Shown here: one piece after another, positions 8,473 through 17,713 of the stretch
How positions within the stretch are numbered: the first letter of the stretch is position 1
Layout: every line of letters begins with the position of its first letter
Source of the DNA: an uncultured Gemmatimonadales bacterium
GTDB taxonomy: Bacteria; Gemmatimonadota; Gemmatimonadetes; Longimicrobiales; Gaopeijiaceae
DNA length: 64,000 nucleotides
Assembly: GCA_937919655.1 (NCBI GenBank)
Contig: CALFPJ010000063.1
Coordinates: 147,781 to 211,780 of the forward strand
Direction of reading: 5' to 3'
The notes under the pieces: model-generated
What the model was told of the DNA's origin: nothing
What the model saw: only the letters and a program-made list of their open reading frames with translations
The model's database searches: none
Program-made: the position numbers and the translations under genes

Positions 8473-10941
8473 ATGAGGATACTCAGCGCGATGACGGCGC
8501 TCGGCGTTGTGCTTATCGTCGCGAGTGAATCCACGCCGGATAAGGCGCCTGGATTCTTCTTATCGTCGGCGGCGGTCCCTGTGGACGTGGTCCACGAGCC
8601 CGGGCTGCCGTCCGCTGAAGACAATGACGTCATTCAGCGCTACTGCGTCCGCTGCCACAGTGATGCCCGTCTAACCGGCAACCTGTCGTTGGAAGCGTTC
8701 GATGCCGCAGACCCGGAAGCGAACGCGGTCATCGCAGAGCGTATGGTCCGCAAGCTCAGGGCGGGAATGATGCCGCCTCCTGGGGCCCGCAGGCCTACTG
8801 GCGACACCTTGCTTCAACTCGTGCAGGGCCTGGAAGCGCGTCTCGATGCATCCGCGGCCGCGAATCCGAATCCCGGCATCCGCACGTTTCAGCGGCTGAA
8901 CAGAATCGATTACGAACGGTCCATTCTTGCTCTGCTCGCGCTCGAAGTGAACGCCGGAGCGTTCCTCCCGCTCGACACCAAGAGCGCGAACTTCGACAAC
9001 ATCGCAGACGTGCAGCTGCTCTCCCCGACGCTGCTCGACGCCTATATGAACGCGGCCACCGAAATCAGCCGCCTCGCCGTAGGTGATGCGGACGCGCTGC
9101 CGAGAACGGCCACGTACACCAACGCTGGCTACGTGACCCAATGGGACCGCGCGGACGGCGCACCGTTTGGCACCCGCGGTGGAATTTCCGTCACACACAC
9201 GTTCCCGGCGGACGCAGAATACGTGTTCAATTTGGCGTTCGAGCACACGACGACGGGCGGCTTTTTCGGGAGCACGATTCCCGATGAACAGATCGAAATT
9301 TCGATCGATGGCGAGCGGGTACAGCTTATCGATGTAGATCGATGGATGGACGTTTCAGATCCAAATGGCGTCAACATGCGCTCAGACTCGATCTTCGTTC
9401 GAGCTGGCCCGCACCGGGTGACCGCTGCCTTTCTCCAGCAGAGCGAGGGGCCGAAGGAAGACCTGGTCTCCCCGCATGCGTGGTCAATCACGGACCGGCA
9501 GGTAGGTGCTGGCGGGTACGGAATCACGGCGCTCGCGCATCTCAAGGACATGGCCGTCGTGGGCCCGTACAACGCCACTGGGGTTTCGGACACGCCGAGC
9601 CGCGACCGGATCTTCAGTTGCCGTCCGACGTCTTCGGGAGAGGCACGTCCTTGCGCCGAGGAGATCATGACGCGGCTGGCCCGCCAGGCGTTTCGGCGAC
9701 CGGTGACCGGTGCGGACGTGGACGGTCTCATGTCTTTTTATGACCAAGGCGCCGCCGACGCGGACTTCGAACGAGGCGTACGGACTGGGCTGGAGGCGAT
9801 GCTCTCGAGCCCCGACTTTGTGTTCCGGTTCGAGGAGCCAGCGGGTGCGGTCACGCCTGGAGAATCCTACCGGCTCAGTGATGGCGCCGTCGCATCACGA
9901 CTGTCTTTCTTCCTTTGGGGCACGCCGCCGGACGAAGAACTCCTGGGTCTTGCAGAACGAGACGCGCTGGGGAATGAGGAGACTTTCCGCAAACAGATCC
10001 TTCGGATGTTGGCTGATCCGCGAGCGGAAGCCCTGGGCACACGGTTCGCGGCGCAATGGCTCCGTCTGGACGACTTGGAGAAGGTCCATCCGGATCGACT
10101 CCTCTTCCCGGACTTCCACCAGCAGCTCGCGGATGCGATGCGCCGGGAGACCGAGCTTTTCTTCAGCAGCCTGGTCCAAGAAGACCGTAGTGCTCTGGAG
10201 TTGTACTCGGCTGACTACACGTACTTGAATGAGCGGCTCGCCTTCCACTACGGCATTGACGGCGTGATTGGGGACGAATTCCGCCGCGTTGAATATCCAG
10301 ATGAGACACGCCGCGGCCTACTTGGGCACGGGAGTATTCTGACACTCACGTCCCACGCTGGGCGTACATCACCCGTGCTTCGTGGCAAGTGGGTGATGGA
10401 GGTGCTGCTTGGAACGCCGCCGCCGCCTCCTCCGCCTGGCGTGGCAGACCTCGATGAGACGGAGGGCTCCGAAGACGGGCGCTTCCTCACGACGAGAGAG
10501 CGGATGGAGATCCACCGCACGAGCCCCACGTGTAATTCGTGTCACCGCTTCATGGACCCGATCGGGCTCGCGCTCGACAACTTCGACGTTACGGGCCGGT
10601 GGCGGATTCGTGAAAACGGCATGCCGCTCGACACTCAGGGCGAGTTGTATGACGGCACCGCGATCACGAGCCCAATGGAGCTACAGCAAGCGCTCGTTGC
10701 ACGTCCGATTCCGCTTATCCGGACGTTCACGGAGAACCTCATGGCCTACGCCTTGGGACGCCGCGTAGAACATTTTGATCAACCGACTGTACGTGCCATC
10801 GCGGCCCGTGCCGCAGAAAACGACTACCGCATGTCTGAGTTCATCATGGGTGTAGTCACGAGTGACGCGTTCCGCATGCAGCGTGCCCCGGACGTGACCG
10901 TCGATGGAATCACAAGTGGCGCCGCCGCGCGGCACCCCTAG
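8473..10941 (+). CDS. DUF1592/DUF1588/DUF1585 planctomycete-type cytochrome-like protein, cassette 2
   Basis: This paralogue of the 2725 gene has 822 residues and the same domain order. The signal peptide is near residues 1-20, a haem-binding CVRCH lies at 58-62 and a CNSCH at 687-691. DUF1587, the beta-rich middle region, DUF1595, DUF1592, DUF1588 with seven prolines, and DUF1585 follow as in copy 1. Long stretches are near-identical (for example KSANFDNIADVQ and GKWVMEVLLGTPP), while the N-terminal 50 residues and the beta-rich loops differ. GGAGGG lies 8 bases before the ATG. A 92-base gap separates it from cassette 1, enough for its own promoter. Retention of both copies with diverged surface loops suggests different substrates or partners (inference). 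Confidence 0.93.
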   Translation: MRILSAMTALGVVLIVASESTPDKAPGFFLSSAAVPVDVVHEPGLPSAEDNDVIQRYCVRCHSDARLTGNLSLEAFDAADPEANAVIAERMVRKLRAGMMPPPGARRPTGDTLLQLVQGLEARLDASAAANPNPGIRTFQRLNRIDYERSILALLALEVNAGAFLPLDTKSANFDNIADVQLLSPTLLDAYMNAATEISRLAVGDADALPRTATYTNAGYVTQWDRADGAPFGTRGGISVTHTFPADAEYVFNLAFEHTTTGGFFGSTIPDEQIEISIDGERVQLIDVDRWMDVSDPNGVNMRSDSIFVRAGPHRVTAAFLQQSEGPKEDLVSPHAWSITDRQVGAGGYGITALAHLKDMAVVGPYNATGVSDTPSRDRIFSCRPTSSGEARPCAEEIMTRLARQAFRRPVTGADVDGLMSFYDQGAADADFERGVRTGLEAMLSSPDFVFRFEEPAGAVTPGESYRLSDGAVASRLSFFLWGTPPDEELLGLAERDALGNEETFRKQILRMLADPRAEALGTRFAAQWLRLDDLEKVHPDRLLFPDFHQQLADAMRRETELFFSSLVQEDRSALELYSADYTYLNERLAFHYGIDGVIGDEFRRVEYPDETRRGLLGHGSILTLTSHAGRTSPVLRGKWVMEVLLGTPPPPPPPGVADLDETEGSEDGRFLTTRERMEIHRTSPTCNSCHRFMDPIGLALDNFDVTGRWRIRENGMPLDTQGELYDGTAITSPMELQQALVARPIPLIRTFTENLMAYALGRRVEHFDQPTVRAIAARAAENDYRMSEFIMGVVTSDAFRMQRAPDVTVDGITSGAAARHP

Positions 10942-10950
10942 GAGAGTCAT

Positions 10951-12357
10951 ATGGAGTTCATCACTGGAAAGCACCTGCCAAGGCGGACATTCTTGAAGGG
11001 TATGGGCGCGACGGTTGCGCTCCCGCTACTTGATGCGATGGAGCCGGCAGGCCGGGTCTGGTCGAAGCTTCCCCGGGCCGTTGACCCGACGCGCCTCGTC
11101 ACCATCGAGATGGTGCATGGTGCTGCCGGGAGCAACGAATGGGGTGCCAGTCAGAATCTGTGGGCGCCAGCCGAGGTGGGGCGTGATTTCGATCTCTCCA
11201 CGAGCGCACTAAGTCCGCTAGAGCCTTATCGCGATCATCTGACGATCATCAGCAACACAGACGTGCGCATGGCGGAGGCGTTCCAATCGACTGAGATCGG
11301 GGGCGACCACTTCCGATCGAGCGCGGTGTTTCTTACTCAGGCGCATCCGAAACAAACAGAGGGTTCGGATGTGTACGTGGGCACCTCGCTTGATCAGCTC
11401 TATGCGAACCGGTTCGGACAGGACACGCCGATCCCGTCCATGCAATTGTGTATTGAGAACATCAATCAATCGGGCGGGTGCGCGTACGGGTACACGTGCG
11501 TCTATACGGACTCGATTAGTTGGGCGACCCCGACCCAGCCTCTGCCCGTGATCCGCGATCCTCGGGTGGCGTTCGATCAGCTGTTCGGTGCTGGCGGCAC
11601 GGCAGAAGAACGAGACGCGCGTCGCAGGACCAACAAGAGCATTCTAGACTGGGTCGCGGGGCGCGTGGCCACACTACGCACGCAACTGGGCCCTAACGAC
11701 CTCGAGCGGCTGGACAGGTACCTCGAGAACGTTCGGGAGATCGAGCGCCGTATTCAGAGTGTCGAGGCGCACAACATGAGTGGCGCTCCGCGCGAGTTGC
11801 CTGAGGCCCCGGCCGGTGTTCCAGATTCCTTCGAAGAGCACATGCGCCTGATGTTCGACATTCAGGCGCTGGCGTTTGCGTCTGACATCACACGTGTCTT
11901 TTCCCTGAAGATGGGTCGCGATTCTTCCGCCCGTGTTTATTCGGAGAGCGGCTCGGATCGGCCGTTCCACCCGGCGTCACACCACGGCGGCCGAGAGGCC
12001 GGGATCCTCGAATTCTCGAAGATCAACCAGTACCACGTGAGCATGTTGCCTTACTTCTTGGACAAGCTGAAGGATCTCCAGGAGGGTGAGGGCAACATGC
12101 TGGATAAAACGATGATCATGTACGGTTCGCCGATGGCGGACGCGAATTTGCACAACCACCGGCGTGCGCCACTCATCGCGCTGGGCAAGGCTAACGGGGC
12201 GCTAGAAGGCGGCGTGCACCTCCGGGCGCCCGATGGCACGCCGATGGCCAACCCGATGCTCAGCATGATGCACGGACTGGGGATGGACGACATGGAGAGC
12301 TTCGGAGACAGCACTGGAGAGTTCTCGCTCAGCTCCACTACCCGCTCGCAGGGTTGA
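10951..12357 (+). CDS. DUF1552 (HXXSHH motif) protein, cassette 2
   Basis: This 468-residue paralogue of the 5187 gene has the family motif HPASHH at residues 340-345, the same position as in copy 1. The N-terminus LPRRTFLKGMGATVALPLLDA is again a twin-arginine plus hydrophobic segment, consistent with Tat export. It begins 9 bases after the DUF1592 stop, with AGGAG upstream of the ATG, and ends 4 bases before the ankyrin gene. Conserved stretches include ASQNLWAPAE and QLCIENINQSGGCAYGY; the latter has cysteines in both copies. Function is not established for this family. The fixed partnership with a haem protein and an ankyrin protein is the best clue. Confidence 0.92.
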   Translation: MEFITGKHLPRRTFLKGMGATVALPLLDAMEPAGRVWSKLPRAVDPTRLVTIEMVHGAAGSNEWGASQNLWAPAEVGRDFDLSTSALSPLEPYRDHLTIISNTDVRMAEAFQSTEIGGDHFRSSAVFLTQAHPKQTEGSDVYVGTSLDQLYANRFGQDTPIPSMQLCIENINQSGGCAYGYTCVYTDSISWATPTQPLPVIRDPRVAFDQLFGAGGTAEERDARRRTNKSILDWVAGRVATLRTQLGPNDLERLDRYLENVREIERRIQSVEAHNMSGAPRELPEAPAGVPDSFEEHMRLMFDIQALAFASDITRVFSLKMGRDSSARVYSESGSDRPFHPASHHGGREAGILEFSKINQYHVSMLPYFLDKLKDLQEGEGNMLDKTMIMYGSPMADANLHNHRRAPLIALGKANGALEGGVHLRAPDGTPMANPMLSMMHGLGMDDMESFGDSTGEFSLSSTTRSQG

Positions 12358-12361
12358 GTCG

Positions 12362-14230
12362 ATGACGGGCACACAGGGAGTGACCGGTGTCGGGCTCCAC
12401 TTGAGGTCTCTTTGCGCTCTTTGCGCCGTCCTCGTCCTGACGGCGGCAACCAGCTTCGAAAACTTGCCCGACGCGGTAAGATCAGGCGACGCGGAGCAGG
12501 TTCGCGATCTCTTGCGAGGCGGCGCCGATGTAAATGCCGCCCAAGGGGACGGCATGACCGCGCTCCACTGGGCGGCGGAAGTTGGCAATGCAGAGATCTC
12601 TGAAATCTTGATACGCGGCGGAGCAAAAGTCGGAGCTGTGACTCGGCTGGGGGACTACACGCCCCTCCATCTTGCGAGTCGGAAGGGGCGCGCCGACGTG
12701 ATGGCTGTTCTGCTCGAGGGCCACGCGGATCCCAATGCGGCAACGACTTCCGGTGGATCTACCCCGCTGCATTTCGCTGCGTCGGCTGGCAGCGTGGAAG
12801 GGATCGACGCGCTTCTGGCGGCTGGAGCCGCGCCAAACGCACGGGAGTCGAGTCGCGGGCAAACCCCCCTCATGTTTGCTGCCGCCGATGGGAGGACCCA
12901 GGCGGTGCTGGCGCTCCTGGCCGGCGGCGCTGACGCGTCCCTGACGTCACTCGTGGTAGACGTGTCCGAACAGTCTGCCGCTGACCAGGAGGCGGGGAAG
13001 CGCCGCGATGAGGAGCTCGACCGGCTGCGTGCGGAGGCCGGACCGGTAGGCGAGGCTTGGCGACCGACGCCGAGCCAAGTACAGGCCGCGGTGCACGCGG
13101 CTCGTGCGACGCCCGAACCCGCAAGCGAACTCAGCGACGGCCCTGATGGGGCGCTCGACGCGATGGGGAGGGTCGTCCAGGAGGCTGGTGGACGAGCTAC
13201 GCCTCCGCAGGAGGGGGTTGGCGCGGCTGCCGCCGACGGCGAGTCACCCGGCTACGTCGGCGCGGTGGGAACGCTGGGCGGCATGACTGCGTTGCTGCAC
13301 GCCGTTCGCGACGGTCACGTCGAAACCGCGGCCGCATTGTTGGACGCGGGAGCAGACATTGATCAGCCCAGCGCGGGGGACGGGACGGCACCGCTCTCGA
13401 GCGCGTTGATCAACGGACACTTTGACTTGGCGCTGGGGCTTCTTGAACGCGGGGCGGATCCTAATCAGGTGAACGCCGCGGGGGTCGGTCCGCTATTCGC
13501 CGTCCTGAATACGCATTGGGCGCCCAAGGCCCGGTACCCGCAACAGCAGGCGTACAATCAGCAGAACACGACGTATCTTGAGGTAGCCGAGCGCCTCCTC
13601 GCGGCCGGTGCCGACCCCAACCAGCGGCTCACGAAGCACGTCTGGTTCATGGAGTACACGTTCAGCCAGCTTGGCATCGACATGACCGGTGCGACGCCGT
13701 TTTGGCGGGCCGCGCACGCCCTAGACGTTGATGCGATGAAGCTGCTTGTATTGAACGGAGCGGATCCCAACATCCCGACGGTCAATGTGCCGTCGAGGCG
13801 GCGAGGTGGTGGCGGCGAGGACCCTTCGGGCTTACCTCCGGCTCCGATTGGGGGGCCAGGCGTCTACGCGATACACGCGGCGTCTGGCCACGGGTATGGC
13901 ACTGGCTTCGCCGGTAACTCACACAGGTACGCACCGGACGGTTGGATGCCTACCATCCGCTATCTGGTCGAAGAGCTGGGCGTAGACGTGAATGCCCGTG
14001 ATGCGACGGGTTACACCGCAATACACAACGCGGCTGCGCGCGGTGATACCGAGATGATCAGCTACCTCGTGGAGCAAGGCGGCGACGTGATGGTTGTGAG
14101 TCGCAGGGGCCAGACGACCACGGATATGGCCAACGGCCCACAACAACGCACTCAGCCGTTCCCAGAGGCGATCGAGTTACTCATGTCCTTGGGTGCGCAG
14201 AACAGCTTCAACTGTGTGAGTTGCCAGTAG
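12362..14230 (+). CDS. Secreted ankyrin-repeat protein with CxxC tail, cassette 2
   Basis: This 622-residue ankyrin protein is the third gene of cassette 2. A signal-peptide-like stretch (LCALCAVLVLTAATS) is followed by a first ankyrin block to about residue 200, a long charged and Gly-rich linker (about 200-300) and a second block to about 610. It ends NCVSCQ, matching the NCVGC end of the cassette 1 protein although the linkers between the blocks have diverged strongly. The start ATG is 4 bases after the DUF1552 stop. Conserved landmarks in both ankyrin proteins include GDGMTALHWAA, ASGHGYGTGFAGN and TTDMANGPQQR. The linker is the most divergent part of the cassette and may be flexible. Confidence 0.88.
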   Translation: MTGTQGVTGVGLHLRSLCALCAVLVLTAATSFENLPDAVRSGDAEQVRDLLRGGADVNAAQGDGMTALHWAAEVGNAEISEILIRGGAKVGAVTRLGDYTPLHLASRKGRADVMAVLLEGHADPNAATTSGGSTPLHFAASAGSVEGIDALLAAGAAPNARESSRGQTPLMFAAADGRTQAVLALLAGGADASLTSLVVDVSEQSAADQEAGKRRDEELDRLRAEAGPVGEAWRPTPSQVQAAVHAARATPEPASELSDGPDGALDAMGRVVQEAGGRATPPQEGVGAAAADGESPGYVGAVGTLGGMTALLHAVRDGHVETAAALLDAGADIDQPSAGDGTAPLSSALINGHFDLALGLLERGADPNQVNAAGVGPLFAVLNTHWAPKARYPQQQAYNQQNTTYLEVAERLLAAGADPNQRLTKHVWFMEYTFSQLGIDMTGATPFWRAAHALDVDAMKLLVLNGADPNIPTVNVPSRRRGGGGEDPSGLPPAPIGGPGVYAIHAASGHGYGTGFAGNSHRYAPDGWMPTIRYLVEELGVDVNARDATGYTAIHNAAARGDTEMISYLVEQGGDVMVVSRRGQTTTDMANGPQQRTQPFPEAIELLMSLGAQNSFNCVSCQ

Positions 14231-14256
14231 GCGTCTCCTGACGACAGGATAAGGCA

Positions 14257-14281
14257 GGGGCCTCCGGGTTTCCGCGGCCCC
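14257..14281 (+). terminator. Possible hairpin terminator after cassette 2
   Basis: Perfect six-base arms GGGGCC and GGCCCC flank a 13-base loop, 27 bases after the stop codon of the last cassette gene. There is no clear T run after the stem, so this is a weak candidate for an intrinsic terminator. Confidence 0.35.
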
Positions 14282-14349
14282 GCTTCCATCGATGTCCCGC
14301 ATCTCAAGCTCGGCCCTCGGCAGGTAACAGAGGGCGACCTGGGGGATAC

Positions 14350-14571
14350 GTGATGGCCCGTCGTACTCGCAGCTACGACCACGGTGTGCGTCGGGCGTCC
14401 CCTCTTGGACATGGCGATCGGGGAGCTATTCGACGCGACCTTAGCGCGCTTCCGGATCGGGAGGCGCTCATCTCTCGGCATCAGGGGATGCGCTGGACAT
14501 ACGCCGAGTTGAAAGAACAGGTCGACCGATGCGCGGCCGGCCTGATCTCATTTGGGCTTCAGCCCGGAGCG
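14350..14571 (+). pseudogene. N-terminal fragment of a fatty-acyl-CoA synthetase (AMP-binding), frameshifted
   Basis: Starting at GTG-ATG, one frame gives TRSYDHG, a second frame over the next 45 bases gives PLLDMAIGELFDATLARF, and the first frame then resumes with PDREALISRHQGMRWTYAEL followed by KEQVDRCAAGLISFGLQPG. Joined together these match the start of FadD-type AMP-forming acyl-CoA synthetases. The similarity then stops abruptly and the catalytic P-loop and adenylation motifs are absent. Two compensating indels plus a truncation make this a remnant. It lies between the cassettes and an oppositely oriented small membrane-protein gene. Confidence 0.7.
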
Positions 14572-14621
14572 GGGGCTTGTCTCGGTCGAGGCAGCGTAGG
14601 AAGGGGCTCCGTCAGCGACCG

Positions 14622-14843
14622 TCAGTCAGCGGCCGAGGCCGTCTGCGAGCGTCGGTACCAAACCACCGCGAAAACCGAGGCACCTACTGCGAGGCTGATA
14701 CCCAGAACCATGAGTACCATCTTGAGGGCGATCGCCAGCATGCCCATGACCCATGCAGTCACTGGCACCATGAGCATCTTCAGGCCTTCCAGGAGAAGGA
14801 ATGTGATGATCCCGGTTACTGTCAGGGAGGCCGCGAACTTCAT
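14622..14843 (-). CDS. Small two- or three-helix membrane protein
   Basis: This 73-residue protein is mostly hydrophobic, with likely membrane segments at about residues 5-35 and 38-63 and a basic, polar end (WYRRSQTASAAD). Upstream of the ATG the sequence has GAGAG at a plausible ribosome-binding distance. It lies about 100 bases downstream of the S9 peptidase gene on the same strand, so it could be the last gene of that transcript or have its own promoter. I cannot name a family. The hydrophobic pattern and orderly ending argue that it is real rather than a shadow of the acyl-CoA-synthetase remnant on the other strand. Confidence 0.6.
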   Translation of the reverse strand: MKFAASLTVTGIITFLLLEGLKMLMVPVTAWVMGMLAIALKMVLMVLGISLAVGASVFAVVWYRRSQTASAAD

Positions 14844-14946
14844 GGTATCTCTCAGGTCTATGGAAGCGCCAAACTGCGCTTGTTCTCTAGCCTACGCAAA
14901 AACCGCCGTCTGAGTTTTAGTTGTGTGCTCTATCGGATCTCGTTGC

Positions 14947-17457
14947 CTACGAAATTACAGCTTCTCTGCCAGCATTCTTGACGTATTGGTCGAACCAGCC
15001 CGTGAACCTCGCCCACATGTCAAACTTGTTCTCGATGGCGCGTGGTGTGTGCGATTCGTAAGGGTACTCGTATAGGACGGCGTTCTTACCAAGGATGGTC
15101 AGCGCAGAGATCATGCGTCGGGACTGGATGGGGAACGTGCCAGAGTTGTTGTCGTCTCCGCCGTGATACATCAGCAGCGGCGTCTCGATTTGGTCAGCCT
15201 TGAGGAACGGGGACATTTCGATGTAGGTCGACTGCGCCTCCCAAATGTTTCGCCCCTCTGCCTGGAAACCGTCAGGCGTGAGCGTCCGGTTGTAGGCCCC
15301 GTCGCCAGCGATACCCGCCTTGAAGAAGGGTGCGTTGGCCAGAACATTCGCGGTGGCGAAGGCCCCGTAGCTGTGCCCGCCGTGGCCAAGACGATCGATG
15401 TCGATGACGTCGAGGGCATCTACGCCTCGGATTGCTCCGTACATAGCATCGACTAAGCTCGAGATGTACGTGTCGTTGTAGTTCTCGCCGATGATTGGGA
15501 TGTCGGGATACACCAGCGCGTATCCCGCGGCGAGCCACATGTCCGACCAGCGCAGCCAACTCATGTGCGTGAAGGCATTCCGGTTGCGGGCTCGCGTCGC
15601 CGCATGCTCGTACTCCTCTGCCTGCCTGTATTCCCGGGGGTACGTCCAGAAAATTGCGGGCACCTTGGCATCGCCTGGCTTCCAGCCGACCGGCATAGAA
15701 ACGCGAGCCTGTACGAGAAGGCCGTCGCGGCGCTCGAACTCGAAATCCATCCGCCGGGCCGCAGTGATCTCGGGGAAGGGGTCCACATTGTTCGTGAGGT
15801 TGGCCCCCCATCCATCGGCTTCGGACCACAGATAGCTGTCCGGGAAGTCCGTGACTGATTCGCGGCTCGCGATCATGGCGGAGAGGTCAGCGTCGAGGGG
15901 CACCAACGGTTGGTCGAACGTGTTCGCGGCGCCTTCGAAGACGCGCTGCGTTGAACCATCCGCGATCGTCACGCGGTCGACGAAGGGTTGAGGGGTGAAC
16001 GCATCGTTATACCCCGCGCCTTCCAAGTAGGCGGCTCGTTCATCTGATGACACGTATGCGTACGCAAGTCCATTGCTGGTCGCGCCCGTAAGCAGCGAAC
16101 CGGGGAGATCGCTGGGATCGTCGGTGCCGTGATAGGCCAGGAACGTCGACGCCGTGCCGCCCGCCGCGAGCGCGAAGTGGGTGATTCCCGACTCGCCGCT
16201 GTTCGAGACGCTCGCGAAGGCGTGCCGCCCATTGAGCGAGTAGGTCACGGAATTGATCGGGTGCTCGCTCTCTGCCACGACCCGCGCGGCGCCTATGTCA
16301 AAGGGCGCCGTGGCCAACTTGATATAGTCGGGACGTGACGCGTCCGCGTCGTCGCCGCTCGGAGCGCGTTCAAGGAAGGCGAGCCCGGCACCGTCGGCCC
16401 TCCACCCGAACGCGCGTGGGCCACTGCCGCCACCATCCCCCCGGAATCCGCCGCGACCCTCTGACAATGGCCGGGAGTCCAACACGGCCACTTCGGCGCC
16501 GCTTCGTGCCAACACCACGGTCTTCCTCGGAAAGCCGCTGTAGGAAGTGATGTAGCTGAAAGGACGCTCGATGCGACTGGCAAGGATATGCCCACCGTCC
16601 GGCGCCAGCGAAATCGATTCATACATGCCCGGCGCGCCGATGTTCTTCGGGGGCCCGTCACCAAGCTCTGTGATCTGGGATGTCGTGTAACGCTCGAAGA
16701 GCATCTCGTCATGTTCGTCTTCGAGCAGATTCGGATAGGTTGGGGAACGGGTCGGCTCCGCACGGGTCCTGCGCGTACGAGGGCCTACCGGAATGCGGCT
16801 CCGGTCGGGCTCCGGTCCTCGGTCTGCGGGCACGAGAAGTGTGATCACCGTGCCTTCGGGCGTCCATTGGAGCATCTGAGACGGGCGGGTGCCCTGGCCC
16901 TGCGCGCTGGTGGCGAGCGTGGCGAGGACGCGACGATCGCTCAAGCTGCGCGTCCGCCCAGACGAGGCCTCGGCGGTCCATACCTCGGTGTGGGTGGGCA
17001 AGTGGGCGAGGAAGGCGACTCTCTCGCCGTCCGGTGACCATGTGAAATCACTCGCGAAGGAACCGGCCGGCAGGTCGACTTCGACGAAGCTTTGGCTGCC
17101 CAGCGAGTAAAATCGAAAGTCGTAGATCCCGTAGGTGTCGAGATGCCAAAGCCGATCCGTCTCTGGCCGAAGCTCCAACTCCCCTAGGCGATACGTCTCC
17201 TTTGACATCAACGCCATCGTCGAGAGTTCGTTGATGACTGGGACGAGGAAGTGATCGCCGTCCGGGCTCATGTACTCGAGCGTCGAGTAGTTCTTGTCCG
17301 TCTCGAGAATCCGCTGGATCTCTGCGGGCGGCGTGACGTACGACGACGCGTCCAGATTGGCGGTCGGGGCGTCCTGTGCGCGGAGTGCGAACGGCGCGGC
17401 CGCTGCCAACGAGACGACGAGTCCAAGGGCACAAACAGAACGGGAGAGCGAATACAC
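14947..17457 (-). CDS. Secreted S9 peptidase resembling glutamyl endopeptidase (S9D)
   Basis: This is an 836-residue alpha/beta-hydrolase-type serine peptidase of the prolyl oligopeptidase family. The signal peptide ends near PFALRAQ. The first two thirds should form a beta-propeller; the catalytic domain follows. The nucleophile is Ser696 in GGHSYGAF, with Asp769 in GGDDNNSGT and His803 in YESHTP. The stretch GAYNRTLTPDGFQAEGRN followed by EAQSTYIEMSPF closely follows plant chloroplast glutamyl endopeptidase, so cleavage after Glu is likely (inference from family). It would act outside the cytoplasm on peptides. It is divergent from the third creatininase-like gene across 256 bases. Confidence 0.9.
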   Translation of the reverse strand: MYSLSRSVCALGLVVSLAAAAPFALRAQDAPTANLDASSYVTPPAEIQRILETDKNYSTLEYMSPDGDHFLVPVINELSTMALMSKETYRLGELELRPETDRLWHLDTYGIYDFRFYSLGSQSFVEVDLPAGSFASDFTWSPDGERVAFLAHLPTHTEVWTAEASSGRTRSLSDRRVLATLATSAQGQGTRPSQMLQWTPEGTVITLLVPADRGPEPDRSRIPVGPRTRRTRAEPTRSPTYPNLLEDEHDEMLFERYTTSQITELGDGPPKNIGAPGMYESISLAPDGGHILASRIERPFSYITSYSGFPRKTVVLARSGAEVAVLDSRPLSEGRGGFRGDGGGSGPRAFGWRADGAGLAFLERAPSGDDADASRPDYIKLATAPFDIGAARVVAESEHPINSVTYSLNGRHAFASVSNSGESGITHFALAAGGTASTFLAYHGTDDPSDLPGSLLTGATSNGLAYAYVSSDERAAYLEGAGYNDAFTPQPFVDRVTIADGSTQRVFEGAANTFDQPLVPLDADLSAMIASRESVTDFPDSYLWSEADGWGANLTNNVDPFPEITAARRMDFEFERRDGLLVQARVSMPVGWKPGDAKVPAIFWTYPREYRQAEEYEHAATRARNRNAFTHMSWLRWSDMWLAAGYALVYPDIPIIGENYNDTYISSLVDAMYGAIRGVDALDVIDIDRLGHGGHSYGAFATANVLANAPFFKAGIAGDGAYNRTLTPDGFQAEGRNIWEAQSTYIEMSPFLKADQIETPLLMYHGGDDNNSGTFPIQSRRMISALTILGKNAVLYEYPYESHTPRAIENKFDMWARFTGWFDQYVKNAGREAVIS

Positions 17458-17713
17458 TGGACGGCCTCCATCGGCGGTCGAGACGGCACTTTATTGCGAA
17501 CTAGCAACACGATGTCCCCCGCAGCGCGAATCCACCAGGGCACGGTAGCCTCTCCGCGACGGAGGTATGGAACGCCAACGGGGACGCCACGGACGACCTC
17601 GGGTCGGTGGTGCTTTGCAATCAGCGACCAGCAATGCGTTGACGGCGCGGGGAAAGCATCCCAAATCGTATGCAAGGGAGTGACGGACCGCCGAATACTA
17701 TGAGGAAATATCG

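Noticed and set aside
8671..9731. Two overlapping minus-strand frames under the second DUF1592 gene
   Set aside because: Shadow frames of an intact, conserved protein on the plus strand.
14350..14913. Long plus-strand frame of 187 codons
   Set aside because: Only the first part matches an acyl-CoA synthetase; the rest is opposite a better-supported small membrane-protein gene and shows no family similarity.
15272..15829. Long frames opposite the S9 peptidase
   Set aside because: Arg/Pro/Gly-rich shadow reading of a GC-rich coding gene.
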